This document shows positions 1 through 5,456 of a stretch of DNA of 12,012 bases, in pieces. Under the pieces are notes generated by a model. The model made no database searches and was not told the origin of the DNA. It saw only the letters and a program-made list of their open reading frames with translations. The stretch is from an uncultured Clostridia bacterium (lineage in GTDB: Bacteria; Bacillota; Clostridia; Christensenellales; Aristaeellaceae). The stretch's first letter is position 1. Each line of letters opens with the position of its first letter. The stretch spans positions 1-12,012 of the forward strand of contig CAKUFI010000079.1 in NCBI GenBank assembly GCA_934647305.1, read 5' to 3'. Both the position numbers and the translations under genes were made by a program.

Positions 1-25
1 TCGCCCTTGGCGAAACTGCCGACGG

Positions 26-136
26 CTCAAATCGAAGATTTGAGGCGCGGCACCTGGCCGGGGAGCTTGCTTCCCCGGCCACCAGCTTGTCAAATTTTTT
101 TTGACAAGCTGAGAGCCGCCGGAGAGGGCGGCTCTT
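26..136. repeat. Array of four tandem perfect hairpins downstream of potD
   Basis: Four inverted repeats stand almost end to end. H1 is 26-33/37-44 (8 bp, 3-nt loop). H2 is 55-64/72-81 (10 bp, 7-nt loop). H3 is 83-94/100-111 (12 bp, 5-nt T loop, holding a run of eight T at 95-102). H4 is 112-120/127-135 (9 bp plus a G-T pair at 111/136, 6-nt loop). H2 and H3 are one base apart, and H3 and H4 abut. H4 lies about 33 nt after the potD stop, so it may end potD transcription, but no U-run follows it on the minus strand. The array could be a bidirectional terminator cluster, an mRNA-stabilising 3' end or an intergenic repeat element. The pairings are seen directly; the role is inferred. Confidence 0.6.
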
Positions 137-168
137 CACGCTGCGCTTCAGAGCAGTCGATCGTTTCG

Positions 169-1218
169 TTACGCACGGATCTCCATCCAGATCTTGTCGT
201 ACAGGGACATATTGTCGGAGATGTCGTAGAAGAACTCGCACTTGTCCAGCTTCTCCTGGGAGGGATTCAGGGCCTCCTCCGCCTTCTCCTCGTCGGTGTA
301 GCCGTCGATGACCTGCTGCACGGGGGAGGAATAGTAGATGTAATCCTGGTTCTTCTCGGCGATATCGGGGCGGCACATGAAGTCGATGAACTTCATCGCG
401 GCCTCCTGGTTCTTGCTGCTCTTGGGGATGCACATGCCGTCGATCCAGACGTTGCTGCCCTCTTCAGGCACCACGTAGGCCAGCTTGTCGTTGCCCTCCA
501 TGGCGTAGAGCGCGTCGCCCGACCACATGACGGCCATCGCCGCCTCGCCCGCGATCATCTTGTCCTTGGTCTCGTCGACCAGGTAGCCCGCCACGATGCC
601 GTCTTCCTTCTGCTTGAGCAGCAGCTCCTTGACCGCGCTGAGCGCCTCTTCTTCCTGGGTGTTCAGCGAGTAGCCCAGGTACTTCAGGCCCACGCAGAAG
701 GAGTCGCGGATGGAGTCCAGCATGAACACGCTGCGCTCATACGCCGGGTCGAACAGGCTGCTCCAGCTGGTGACCTCGCCGTCCACCTTCTCGGTGTTGT
801 ACAGGATGCCCACCGTGCCCCACATGTAGGCCACGGAGTACTTGCAGTCGGGGTCGTAGTCGGGCTTCTTGCACCAGTCCACCAGGTTCGCCACGTTGGG
901 CATCTTGGACAGGTCCAGCTCGGCCAGCATGTCTTCCTTGATCATGCGCTCAATGATGTAATCGGAGGGGAAGATGACGTCATAGGAGCCGGAGCCCTTC
1001 TCGAGCTTGGCGAACATCTCTTCATTGGTGGTGAAGTTGGTATAGTTCACCTTGATGCCGGTCTCCTGCTCGAACATCTTGATCACGTCTTCATCAATGT
1101 AATCGAACCAGTTGAACACCGTCAGCGTCGTGCTCTTTTCGCCGCAGCCGGACAGGGAAACAACCATCAGCCCCAGAACCAGGGCCAGCGCCAGCAGGGA
1201 AACCAGTCTCTTTTTCAT
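169..1218 (-). CDS. potD: Spermidine/putrescine ABC transporter substrate-binding lipoprotein PotD
   Basis: This is the extracellular receptor that captures polyamines and delivers them to PotBC. The 349-aa product opens with a lysine-rich n-region, a hydrophobic core and the lipobox LSGC with Cys25, so it should be a lipid-anchored protein as expected in a Gram-positive. The mature part starts with the family-typical TLTVFNWFDYIDEDV. Candidate ligand residues match the PotD pattern: Trp37, Ser85/Tyr87 (PSDY), Asp168, Trp232 (MWSGDA), and Trp258/Asp260 (VWIDGM). Length is normal for PotD/PotF. The start is ATG at 1218, with GGAGG (1227-1231 on the plus strand as CCTCC) 8 nt upstream; a TTG at 1233 lies inside that ribosome binding site and is not the start. 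It is the last gene of the pot cluster but sits 351 nt after potC, unlike the other pot genes, which touch. This suggests separate control or extra expression of the binding protein. Spermidine versus putrescine preference cannot be read from sequence. Confidence 0.95.
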   Translation of the reverse strand: MKKRLVSLLALALVLGLMVVSLSGCGEKSTTLTVFNWFDYIDEDVIKMFEQETGIKVNYTNFTTNEEMFAKLEKGSGSYDVIFPSDYIIERMIKEDMLAELDLSKMPNVANLVDWCKKPDYDPDCKYSVAYMWGTVGILYNTEKVDGEVTSWSSLFDPAYERSVFMLDSIRDSFCVGLKYLGYSLNTQEEEALSAVKELLLKQKEDGIVAGYLVDETKDKMIAGEAAMAVMWSGDALYAMEGNDKLAYVVPEEGSNVWIDGMCIPKSSKNQEAAMKFIDFMCRPDIAEKNQDYIYYSSPVQQVIDGYTDEEKAEEALNPSQEKLDKCEFFYDISDNMSLYDKIWMEIRA

Positions 1219-1569
1219 TTCGTCATCCTCCAAAAGTGTGGTATATCTTCAGGGCAGCCGCCCTCAAGACCGGGGAACAGGTACGTTCGAGAGGCCTTGC
1301 GCAGCCTTCGAGTGCTTTTCGGGTGACAGGGAATGTGCTTCTTCCTATTGAGAAGCCCATCCCATTTGCACTTCGTGCGAGAAAAGCGTCTGTTCAGTGC
1401 GGATAGCCATTTTCCCGCAGGTGTTTTTCGGGCGCGTATATCGTGGTTCCCCGTAACCCTTGTGGGGCAGCGGCCACGAGTGTACCGACCGCGAAGAATC
1501 TGGAGGCTCTGATCTATGGCCGACAGATTCGCTTGGCCGGCGCCAGCACCGCCTCCAGGCTCAGCCTGG
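1219..1569 (-). other. potC-potD intergenic region, strongly structured; candidate regulatory RNA
   Basis: No convincing protein gene is present beyond a possible 19-aa ORF. The region is packed with complementary segments. A long-range 8-bp helix joins 1271-1278 with 1446-1453. Inside it are a hairpin 1287-1311 (8 bp, one bulge), a 7-bp helix 1314-1320/1381-1387 that encloses hairpins 1329-1363 and 1368-1378, and a 5-bp hairpin 1398-1419. A competing local hairpin 1441-1446/1474-1479 with 1449-1452/1464-1467 uses the same bases as the outer helix, so the two cannot form together. Nearer potC, 1496-1502 pairs with 1524-1530. I did not recognise any known family (checked by eye for tmRNA, RNase P, SRP and 6S hallmarks). 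Strand of function is unknown; minus is assumed because potD follows. Confidence 0.35.
1246..1269 (-). promoter_or_regulatory. Inverted repeat over a weak promoter-like sequence before potD
   Basis: An imperfect dyad has arms TCTTCAGGGC (1246-1255) and GCCCTCAAGA (1260-1269) on the plus strand: 10 positions each, one C-C mismatch, 4-nt loop. Read on the minus strand, TTGAGG and TATACC (weak -35 and -10 matches, 16-bp spacer) overlap this dyad, and the potD ribosome binding site lies about 12 nt further on. It could be an operator over a potD promoter or an mRNA hairpin that shields the 5' end. The dyad is clear; the promoter is weak. Confidence 0.35.
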
Positions 1570-1573
1570 TCAT
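1514..1573 (-). CDS. Possible 19-aa small ORF overlapping the potC stop
   Basis: A 20-codon frame begins with an ATG that overlaps the potC TGA as ATGA, the classic arrangement for translational coupling, with a GAGGA-like stretch about 7-10 nt upstream. The peptide starts MTRLSLEAVL and ends in RICRP. I recognise no family, and it overlaps hairpin-forming DNA just after potC, so it may be chance. The overlap with the stop is the only positive evidence. Confidence 0.15.
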   Translation of the reverse strand: MTRLSLEAVLAPAKRICRP

Positions 1574-2340
1574 GACACGTCCTCGAGCGAGCTGCGCTTG
1601 TTGACGATCAGCAGCAGCACGAGCACGGCAATGAACATCAGCGTGGACAGCGCGTAGATGGAGGGCTCGATGCCCTTGCGCGCGGCCGAATAGATGACCA
1701 TGGACAGGTTCTGGTCGGTGTAGGAGGTGAAGTAGCTGATGACAAAGTCGTCCAGCGACATGGTGAAGGAGAGCAGCGCGCCGGTAATCACGCCGGGCGT
1801 GATCTCGGGCAGTATGACCTTCTGCACGGCCTGCATGGGGGTGCAGCCCAGGTCGAGGGCGGCCTCGTAGGTGTTCACGTCCATCTGCCTGAGCTTGGGC
1901 AGCACGGCGAAGAGCACGTAGGGCGTGTCGAAGGCGACGTGCGCCATGACCATCGTCCAGTAGCCCATCGGGATGTTGACGAACACGAACATCAGCATCA
2001 GGGACACGCCGGTCACGATGTCGGGCGCGGTCATGGGCAGGTAGGAGACCTTCATCAGGACGGCCGCCGGGCGCTTCTTCATGGCGTGGATGCCGATGGC
2101 GGCGGCGGTGCCCAGGATGGTGGCGATGATCGTGGCAACGACGGCCACGGAGACCGTGACCCACAGCGCCTGCAGGATGTCGCTGCGCTGGGTCAGGCGG
2201 ACGTACCAGTCGAAGGTGAAGCCGCCCCACTTGGCGCGCGACTTGGACGCGTTGAAGGACAGCACGATCATCACCGCGATGGGCGCGTACAGGAAAATGA
2301 GGATCAGGGCCAGGTAAATGCCCCGCAAGGTCTTTTTCAT
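1570..2340 (-). CDS. potC: Spermidine/putrescine ABC transporter permease PotC
   Basis: This is one of the two membrane channel subunits of the polyamine importer. The 256-aa product has about six hydrophobic segments, starting at residues 9-28. The cytoplasmic EAA loop, which docks on the ATPase, is EAALDLGCTPMQAV at about 159-172 followed by LPEITPG. The stretch SFTMSLDDFVISYFTS (about 191-206) is highly characteristic of PotC/PotI-type permeases. The ATG start immediately follows the potB TAA (TAAATG), and the ribosome binding site (GGAGG) lies inside the end of potB, so translation is probably coupled. The C-terminus is short and charged. Length matches the family. Assignment to PotC rather than PotB rests on the LDDF segment and on gene order A-B-C-D. 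Confidence 0.94.
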   Translation of the reverse strand: MKKTLRGIYLALILIFLYAPIAVMIVLSFNASKSRAKWGGFTFDWYVRLTQRSDILQALWVTVSVAVVATIIATILGTAAAIGIHAMKKRPAAVLMKVSYLPMTAPDIVTGVSLMLMFVFVNIPMGYWTMVMAHVAFDTPYVLFAVLPKLRQMDVNTYEAALDLGCTPMQAVQKVILPEITPGVITGALLSFTMSLDDFVISYFTSYTDQNLSMVIYSAARKGIEPSIYALSTLMFIAVLVLLLIVNKRSSLEDVS

Positions 2341-3156
2341 TTACACCACCCCTCCATTCTCCTTCTTGGGATCGGCGCGGTTGAGCAGGCTCATCGAGAT
2401 GATAATCAGGATCATCATGATCAGCGACAGGCTGGAGCCGAAGTTCCAGTTATTGAGCTCCAGGAACTGCTTCTCGATCACGTCGCCGTAGAGCATGAAC
2501 CGTCCGCTGCCCAGCAGGCGCGAGATGGCAAACGTGGTCACGGCCGGCATGAACACCATGGTCACGCCCGAAATGATGCCCGGAATGGACAGCGGCAGCG
2601 TCACCCGGCAGAAGACCTGAATGTTGTTCGCGCCCAGATCCTCGGCCGCCTCGATCACGCGCTCGTCCATTTTCTTCAGGCAGCTGTGAATGGGCAGGAT
2701 CATGAACGGCAGGAAGTTGTACACCATGCCGAAGAGCACCGCGCCCTCCGTGCCGATCATGTGAAGGGGCTGAAGGCCGATTGCCTTGAGGCAGGTATTG
2801 ATGATGCCGTTGTCCTCCAGCATGCTCATCATCGCGTAGGTGCGCAGCAGGAAGTTCATCCACATGGGCAGCAGGAACAGCACGAACAGCGTCTTCTTGC
2901 GTCCGAAGTCCTTGCTGGCCAGGAAGTAAGCCGCCGGATACCCCAGCACCAGGCAGATCAGCGTGCAGAAAAACGCCAGGTACAGGCTGTGCCAGAGAAT
3001 CTTCAGGTAGGTCGGCTGCGCGAAGGCGATCAGCTGCTGAAAGGTGAACGTGCCGTCGGGCAGGGTAAAGGCATAGTAGAGCACGAAGAGCAGCGGCGCA
3101 ATGGTGAACAGACACAGCCACAGCGCGTACGGCCAGGCAAACCAGCTTCTTTTCAC
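2341..3156 (-). CDS. potB: Spermidine/putrescine ABC transporter permease PotB
   Basis: This is the partner membrane subunit of the importer. The 271-aa product has about six transmembrane segments; the first spans residues 9-30. The EAA loop is EAAEDLGANNIQVFCRVTLP at 169-188, followed by LSIPGIISG. The segment LLPMWMNFLLRTYAMM (about 95-110) is typical of PotB/PotH. The start codon is GTG at 3156-3154, three bases after the potA TAA, with AGGAGG straddling the potA end; no better ATG exists nearby. The C-terminus (PKKENGGVV) runs straight into potC. PotB and PotC should form a heterodimeric channel. The reading frame is intact and the length is normal. Confidence 0.94.
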   Translation of the reverse strand: MKRSWFAWPYALWLCLFTIAPLLFVLYYAFTLPDGTFTFQQLIAFAQPTYLKILWHSLYLAFFCTLICLVLGYPAAYFLASKDFGRKKTLFVLFLLPMWMNFLLRTYAMMSMLEDNGIINTCLKAIGLQPLHMIGTEGAVLFGMVYNFLPFMILPIHSCLKKMDERVIEAAEDLGANNIQVFCRVTLPLSIPGIISGVTMVFMPAVTTFAISRLLGSGRFMLYGDVIEKQFLELNNWNFGSSLSLIMMILIIISMSLLNRADPKKENGGVV

Positions 3157-3159
3157 CGC

Positions 3160-4212
3160 TTACGCCTCCTTCATCTTGTGCATGATGTGGATGTTGAAGG
3201 GCACGATGGTCAGGCCCACGCGGGTGCCGACGGGCTGCATGGTAGTGGAGTGCACCTTGAAGGTATACTGCTCGGTGCGGATCATCATCTCGTAATGCAC
3301 GCCCTTGAACAGCACGCTCGCCACCTCGCCGCACAGCTGGCCCACGTCCTCGCCCACGACCATCACGTCCTCCGGGCGCACGACCACGTCCACCGGCTCA
3401 TTGAGCGCAAAGCCCTCGTCCACGCACGGGAAGTCCTGGCCCAGCATGTTGACCAGCTCGTCCCTCACCATCACGCCGGGGATGATGTTGCTCTCGCCGA
3501 TAAAGTCGGCCACGAAGGCGTTCTTCGGCTCGTCGTAAATGCGCTTGGGGTCGCCGATCTGCTGGATGCAGCCGTGGTTCATGACCACGACCGTGTCCGA
3601 CATGGTCAGCGCCTCCTCCTGATCGTGGGTGACATAGATGAAGGTGATGCCCAGCTGCTGCTGCATGGTCTTCAGCTCGATCTGCATCTCCTTGCGCAGC
3701 TTCAGGTCCAGCGCGCCCAGCGGCTCGTCCAGCAGCAGCACCTCAGGCTCGTTGACCAGCGCGCGCGCGATGGCGATTCGCTGCTGCTGGCCGCCGGAGA
3801 GCTGATCGACCGAGCGCTTCTCGTAGCCGGTCATCTTCACCAGGCTGAGCATGCGCTTCACCCGGCGGTCGATCTCGTCCTTGGGCAGCTTCTTGAGCTT
3901 CAGGCCGAAGGCGATGTTGTCGTAGACGTTCAGGTGAGTGAACAGGGCGTACTTCTGGAACACCGTGTTGATGCGGCGCTTGTAGGGCGGCACGCCCGCG
4001 ATGTTCTTGCCCTCGAAGAGCACCTCGCCCTCGTCGGCGTACTGAAAGCCGCCGATGATGCGCAGCATGGTGGTCTTGCCGCAGCCGGACGGGCCCAGCA
4101 GCGTGACGAACTCGCGCTTGCGAATGTACAGGTTGATGTTTTTGAGCGCAGCGGTGTCGTCGAAGGACTTCGAAACGCCCTTGAGCTCAATCAGGTGAAC
4201 GTCTTCAATCAT
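3160..4212 (-). CDS. potA: Spermidine/putrescine ABC transporter ATP-binding protein PotA
   Basis: This is the cytoplasmic ATPase that powers polyamine uptake by the PotBC channel. The 350-aa product has a full ABC domain: Walker A GPSGCGKTT at 40-48, Q-loop near Gln86 (VFQKYALF), signature LSGGQQQR at 138-145, Walker B VLLLDEP at 158-164 with the D-loop GALD, and H-loop His196 (VTHDQEEA). The C-terminal portion, about 240-350, fits the TOBE-type regulatory/dimerisation domain of the CUT1/PotA subgroup (VVRPEDV at about 287-293). The ATG at 4212 has GGAGG 9 nt upstream (CCTCC at 4222-4226 on the plus strand). It is the first gene of potABCD. A clear sigma-A promoter was not found in the 200 bp upstream, so transcription may start there from a weak promoter or read through from the regulator gene. 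Confidence 0.95.
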   Translation of the reverse strand: MIEDVHLIELKGVSKSFDDTAALKNINLYIRKREFVTLLGPSGCGKTTMLRIIGGFQYADEGEVLFEGKNIAGVPPYKRRINTVFQKYALFTHLNVYDNIAFGLKLKKLPKDEIDRRVKRMLSLVKMTGYEKRSVDQLSGGQQQRIAIARALVNEPEVLLLDEPLGALDLKLRKEMQIELKTMQQQLGITFIYVTHDQEEALTMSDTVVVMNHGCIQQIGDPKRIYDEPKNAFVADFIGESNIIPGVMVRDELVNMLGQDFPCVDEGFALNEPVDVVVRPEDVMVVGEDVGQLCGEVASVLFKGVHYEMMIRTEQYTFKVHSTTMQPVGTRVGLTIVPFNIHIMHKMKEA

Positions 4213-4309
4213 GGCAGCGGCCCTCCAGTGCGTTAATGATGTGATATCGTGTATGCTGCAAGGACTTTCCTGTCCGATGCCCTGGCGACAGCCGCGTTGG
4301 CATTCGGGG

Positions 4310-4335
4310 GATATGCATATCTGCTATGGATATGC
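4310..4335. promoter_or_regulatory. Overlapping GATATGC palindromes upstream of potA; candidate operator
   Basis: The 12-bp perfect palindrome GATATGCATATC (4310-4321) is followed by a third GATATGC at 4329-4335, so 4315-4321 and 4329-4335 also form a 7-7-7 inverted repeat. The 8-mer GGATATGC recurs at 4309 and 4328, 19 bp apart. It lies about 100 bp upstream of the potA start in an otherwise GC-rich gap. This looks like a protein-binding site; the regulator that would bind it is unknown, and the upstream HTH-cupin protein is the obvious candidate. Confidence 0.4.
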
Positions 4336-4365
4336 TGTGCGGATCAGAGTGCTTTCCGGGAGAGC

Positions 4366-4401
4366 TCGAGAGGGGCCTTTCTCAGAAAGGCCGCCTCTCG
4401 A
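4366..4401 (-). terminator. Long hairpin between the regulator gene and potA
   Basis: Arms TCGAGAGG (4366-4373) plus GGCCTTTC (4374-4381) pair with GAAAGGCC (4385-4392) and CCTCTCGA (4394-4401): 16 bp with one bulged G and a 3-nt loop. It begins about 10 nt after the regulator stop codon. No U-run follows on the minus strand, so it may be a weak terminator, an attenuator or an RNA-processing site that sets regulator and transporter levels apart. Confidence 0.4.
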
Positions 4402-4411
4402 ACGTTCTTGT

Positions 4412-4954
4412 TCAGAAAGTGGGCGGGGTGGAGACCCAGATGACGCGGGCGGGGATTTTGCCGGGGTTGACCAGCTTGTGCTTGTCGGTGGGGTGATAGT
4501 AGAAGCTCTCCCCCTTGCGGGCGCGCACCACGCGCATGCCCACGACCACCTGCACGCACCCGCTGAGCACGTAGCCGAACTCCTCGCCCTCGTGGGGGTC
4601 GTCCTCGGCGGTCTCGCCGTGCGGGCCGATCTCGACCAGTATGGGCTCCATGCGGTTTTTCTGCGCCGTGGGCACCAGCCACTGGATGCTGCCCTTCAAG
4701 CCCTCCTCGTCGGTCTTGACGTACATGTCGTCCTCGCCGAAGACCAGCTTTTCCTCGGCCTTTTCGCTGAAAAAGGCGGTCAGGTCGGTGCCCAGGCACT
4801 CCAGGATGTCGGTCAGGGTGGCGATCGAGGGCGAGGTCAGGTCGCGCTCGAGCAGGGAGATAAAGCCCTTGCTCAGCTCGCACCGGTCGGCCAGCTCTTC
4901 CTGAGTCAGGCCGCGCTGAAGCCTCAGTTTCTTAATTTTCGCGCCGATTTCCAT
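4412..4954 (-). CDS. XRE-family HTH transcriptional regulator with C-terminal cupin domain
   Basis: A probable local repressor or activator of polyamine transport. Residues about 6-60 form a Cro/C1-type helix-turn-helix (GLTQEELADRCELSKGFISLLERD; only part shown as the motif core LTQEELADR...SKGFISLLE). Residues about 105-177 form a small cupin, with His121 and Glu125 in the HEGEEFGYVLSG strand and His159 in the second half. This is the architecture of PuuR-like proteins, which sense polyamines or related metabolites through the cupin. The 180-aa length is usual for this group. Start is ATG at 4954; the upstream SD is weak (GCGGGG). It is co-directional with potABCD and lies just upstream, a common arrangement in Firmicutes, so regulation of pot genes is a reasonable inference. 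A palindrome at 4988-5004 lies just after its own transcription start and suggests autoregulation. The ligand is not shown by sequence. Confidence 0.88.
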   Translation of the reverse strand: MEIGAKIKKLRLQRGLTQEELADRCELSKGFISLLERDLTSPSIATLTDILECLGTDLTAFFSEKAEEKLVFGEDDMYVKTDEEGLKGSIQWLVPTAQKNRMEPILVEIGPHGETAEDDPHEGEEFGYVLSGCVQVVVGMRVVRARKGESFYYHPTDKHKLVNPGKIPARVIWVSTPPTF

Positions 4955-4987
4955 TGATGAACACCCCGCAGAAAAAACGCTCGATGA

Positions 4988-5004
4988 GTTTAGTGGTTGT
5001 AAAC
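4988..5004. promoter_or_regulatory. 17-bp palindrome, candidate operator of the XRE-cupin regulator
   Basis: GTTTAGTGGTTGTAAAC has perfect outer arms GTTTA/TAAAC with a 7-bp centre. It begins about 10 bp downstream of the expected transcription start of the regulator gene, where a bound repressor would block transcription. A related 17-mer lies at 5264-5280 with 13 of 17 positions identical. Confidence 0.45.
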
Positions 5005-5019
5005 CGTGAAAGCTTCTAT

Positions 5020-5048
5020 ATTAAACCACCAACCCGCTCTCTTGTCAA
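5020..5048 (-). promoter_or_regulatory. Sigma-A-type promoter of the regulator gene
   Basis: On the minus strand TTGACA (plus 5043-5048) and TTTAAT (plus 5020-5025) are separated by exactly 17 bp: a perfect -35 and a 5/6 -10. Expected start is near 5013, giving a leader of about 59 nt to the ATG at 4954. Confidence 0.75.
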
Positions 5049-5155
5049 TAGGCGCGGGGCCTTTTCCCTGTTAAACTATAATTACGGCGCGAGATTCCCC
5101 CGTTTTTCCGGATAATCCGCGCAAAAATCACCCGAAAAGCCCGCCTTTTCCGCCC

Positions 5156-5180
5156 CCGGGCCGGTTTTCGCCCGGTTTTT
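5156..5180 (+). terminator. Terminator-like hairpin with T-run, plus orientation
   Basis: CCGGGC (5156-5161) pairs with GCCCGG (5170-5175), 8-nt loop, followed by TTTTT at 5176-5180. There is no plus-strand gene upstream, so it may protect the downstream promoter from spurious or antisense transcription, or be one unit of a GC-rich intergenic repeat tract. Confidence 0.4.
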
Positions 5181-5184
5181 GCCC

Positions 5185-5230
5185 CGGCCCGCCCGGGACT
5201 GCCTCTCCCCTGCCCCGGCGGGCCGTTTTT
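5185..5230 (+). terminator. Second terminator-like hairpin with T-run, plus orientation
   Basis: CGGCCCGCC (5185-5193) pairs perfectly with GGCGGGCCG (5217-5225) over a 23-nt loop, and TTTTT follows at 5226-5230. It lies 5 nt after the first terminator-like hairpin, making a tandem pair that faces the PAP2 promoter. The rest of the 4955-5456 gap (GC-rich 5085-5255, AT-rich 5315-5400) shows no credible gene. Confidence 0.45.
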
Positions 5231-5263
5231 GCGCCCATCGGTCGACCTATTATGCGTTCCAAA

Positions 5264-5280
5264 GTTTAGTGACAGCAAAC
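5264..5280. promoter_or_regulatory. Second copy of the 17-bp GTTTAGTG palindrome
   Basis: GTTTAGTGACAGCAAAC shares length, outer arms (GTTT/AAAC) and 13 of 17 bases with the site at 4988-5004. It lies about 72 bp upstream of the PAP2 -35 box. A single half-site, GCTAAAC, is at 5403-5409, just after the expected PAP2 transcription start. The pair may let one regulator act on both divergent units. Confidence 0.4.
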
Positions 5281-5351
5281 CGCGTCCCTCGCGCGCCGCC
5301 GCCCTCCGCGTGGAAAATTTTTAATTCGCGATATTCTTAACAATTTACCCG

Positions 5352-5380
5352 GTGACAGTTTGCCAATTATGTAGTATACT
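5352..5380 (+). promoter_or_regulatory. Sigma-A-type promoter of the PAP2-pssA-psd operon
   Basis: GTGACA (5352-5357) and TATACT (5375-5380) with a 17-bp spacer, each 5/6 to consensus. The expected start is near 5387, giving a leader of about 70 nt. Confidence 0.7.
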
Positions 5381-5456
5381 TGTCATTAGAGCTATTTTTT
5401 CGCTAAACTCCCGTCTTTCCGCGCGGAGACATAATACGCACAAGGCTGGACAACAC

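Noticed and set aside
26..136. CRISPR array
   Set aside because: The four hairpins differ in sequence and there are no repeated direct repeats or spacers; no cas genes are present.
1219..1233. Five-codon upstream extension of potD (TTG start)
   Set aside because: The TTG lies in the GGAGG ribosome binding site of the ATG at 1218, and the signal peptide begins properly at MKKRL.
7..1326. 439-aa open frame on the plus strand
   Set aside because: It is antisense to potD and crosses all four hairpins; composition is not protein-like.
1219..1569. tmRNA, RNase P, SRP or 6S RNA gene in the potC-potD gap
   Set aside because: None of the conserved sequence hallmarks I can recall for tmRNA, RNase P or SRP was seen; 6S could not be confirmed by eye, so only a generic candidate is reported.
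1939..4236. 765-aa open frame on the plus strand
   Set aside because: It is antisense to potC, potB and potA, rich in His/Asp/Gln/Arg repeats with no domain; the minus genes have full motifs.
5045..5278. 77-aa open frame on the minus strand in the divergent gap
   Set aside because: Starts at TTG without an SD, Arg/Gly/Pro-rich, overlaps two terminators, a palindrome and the regulator -35 box.
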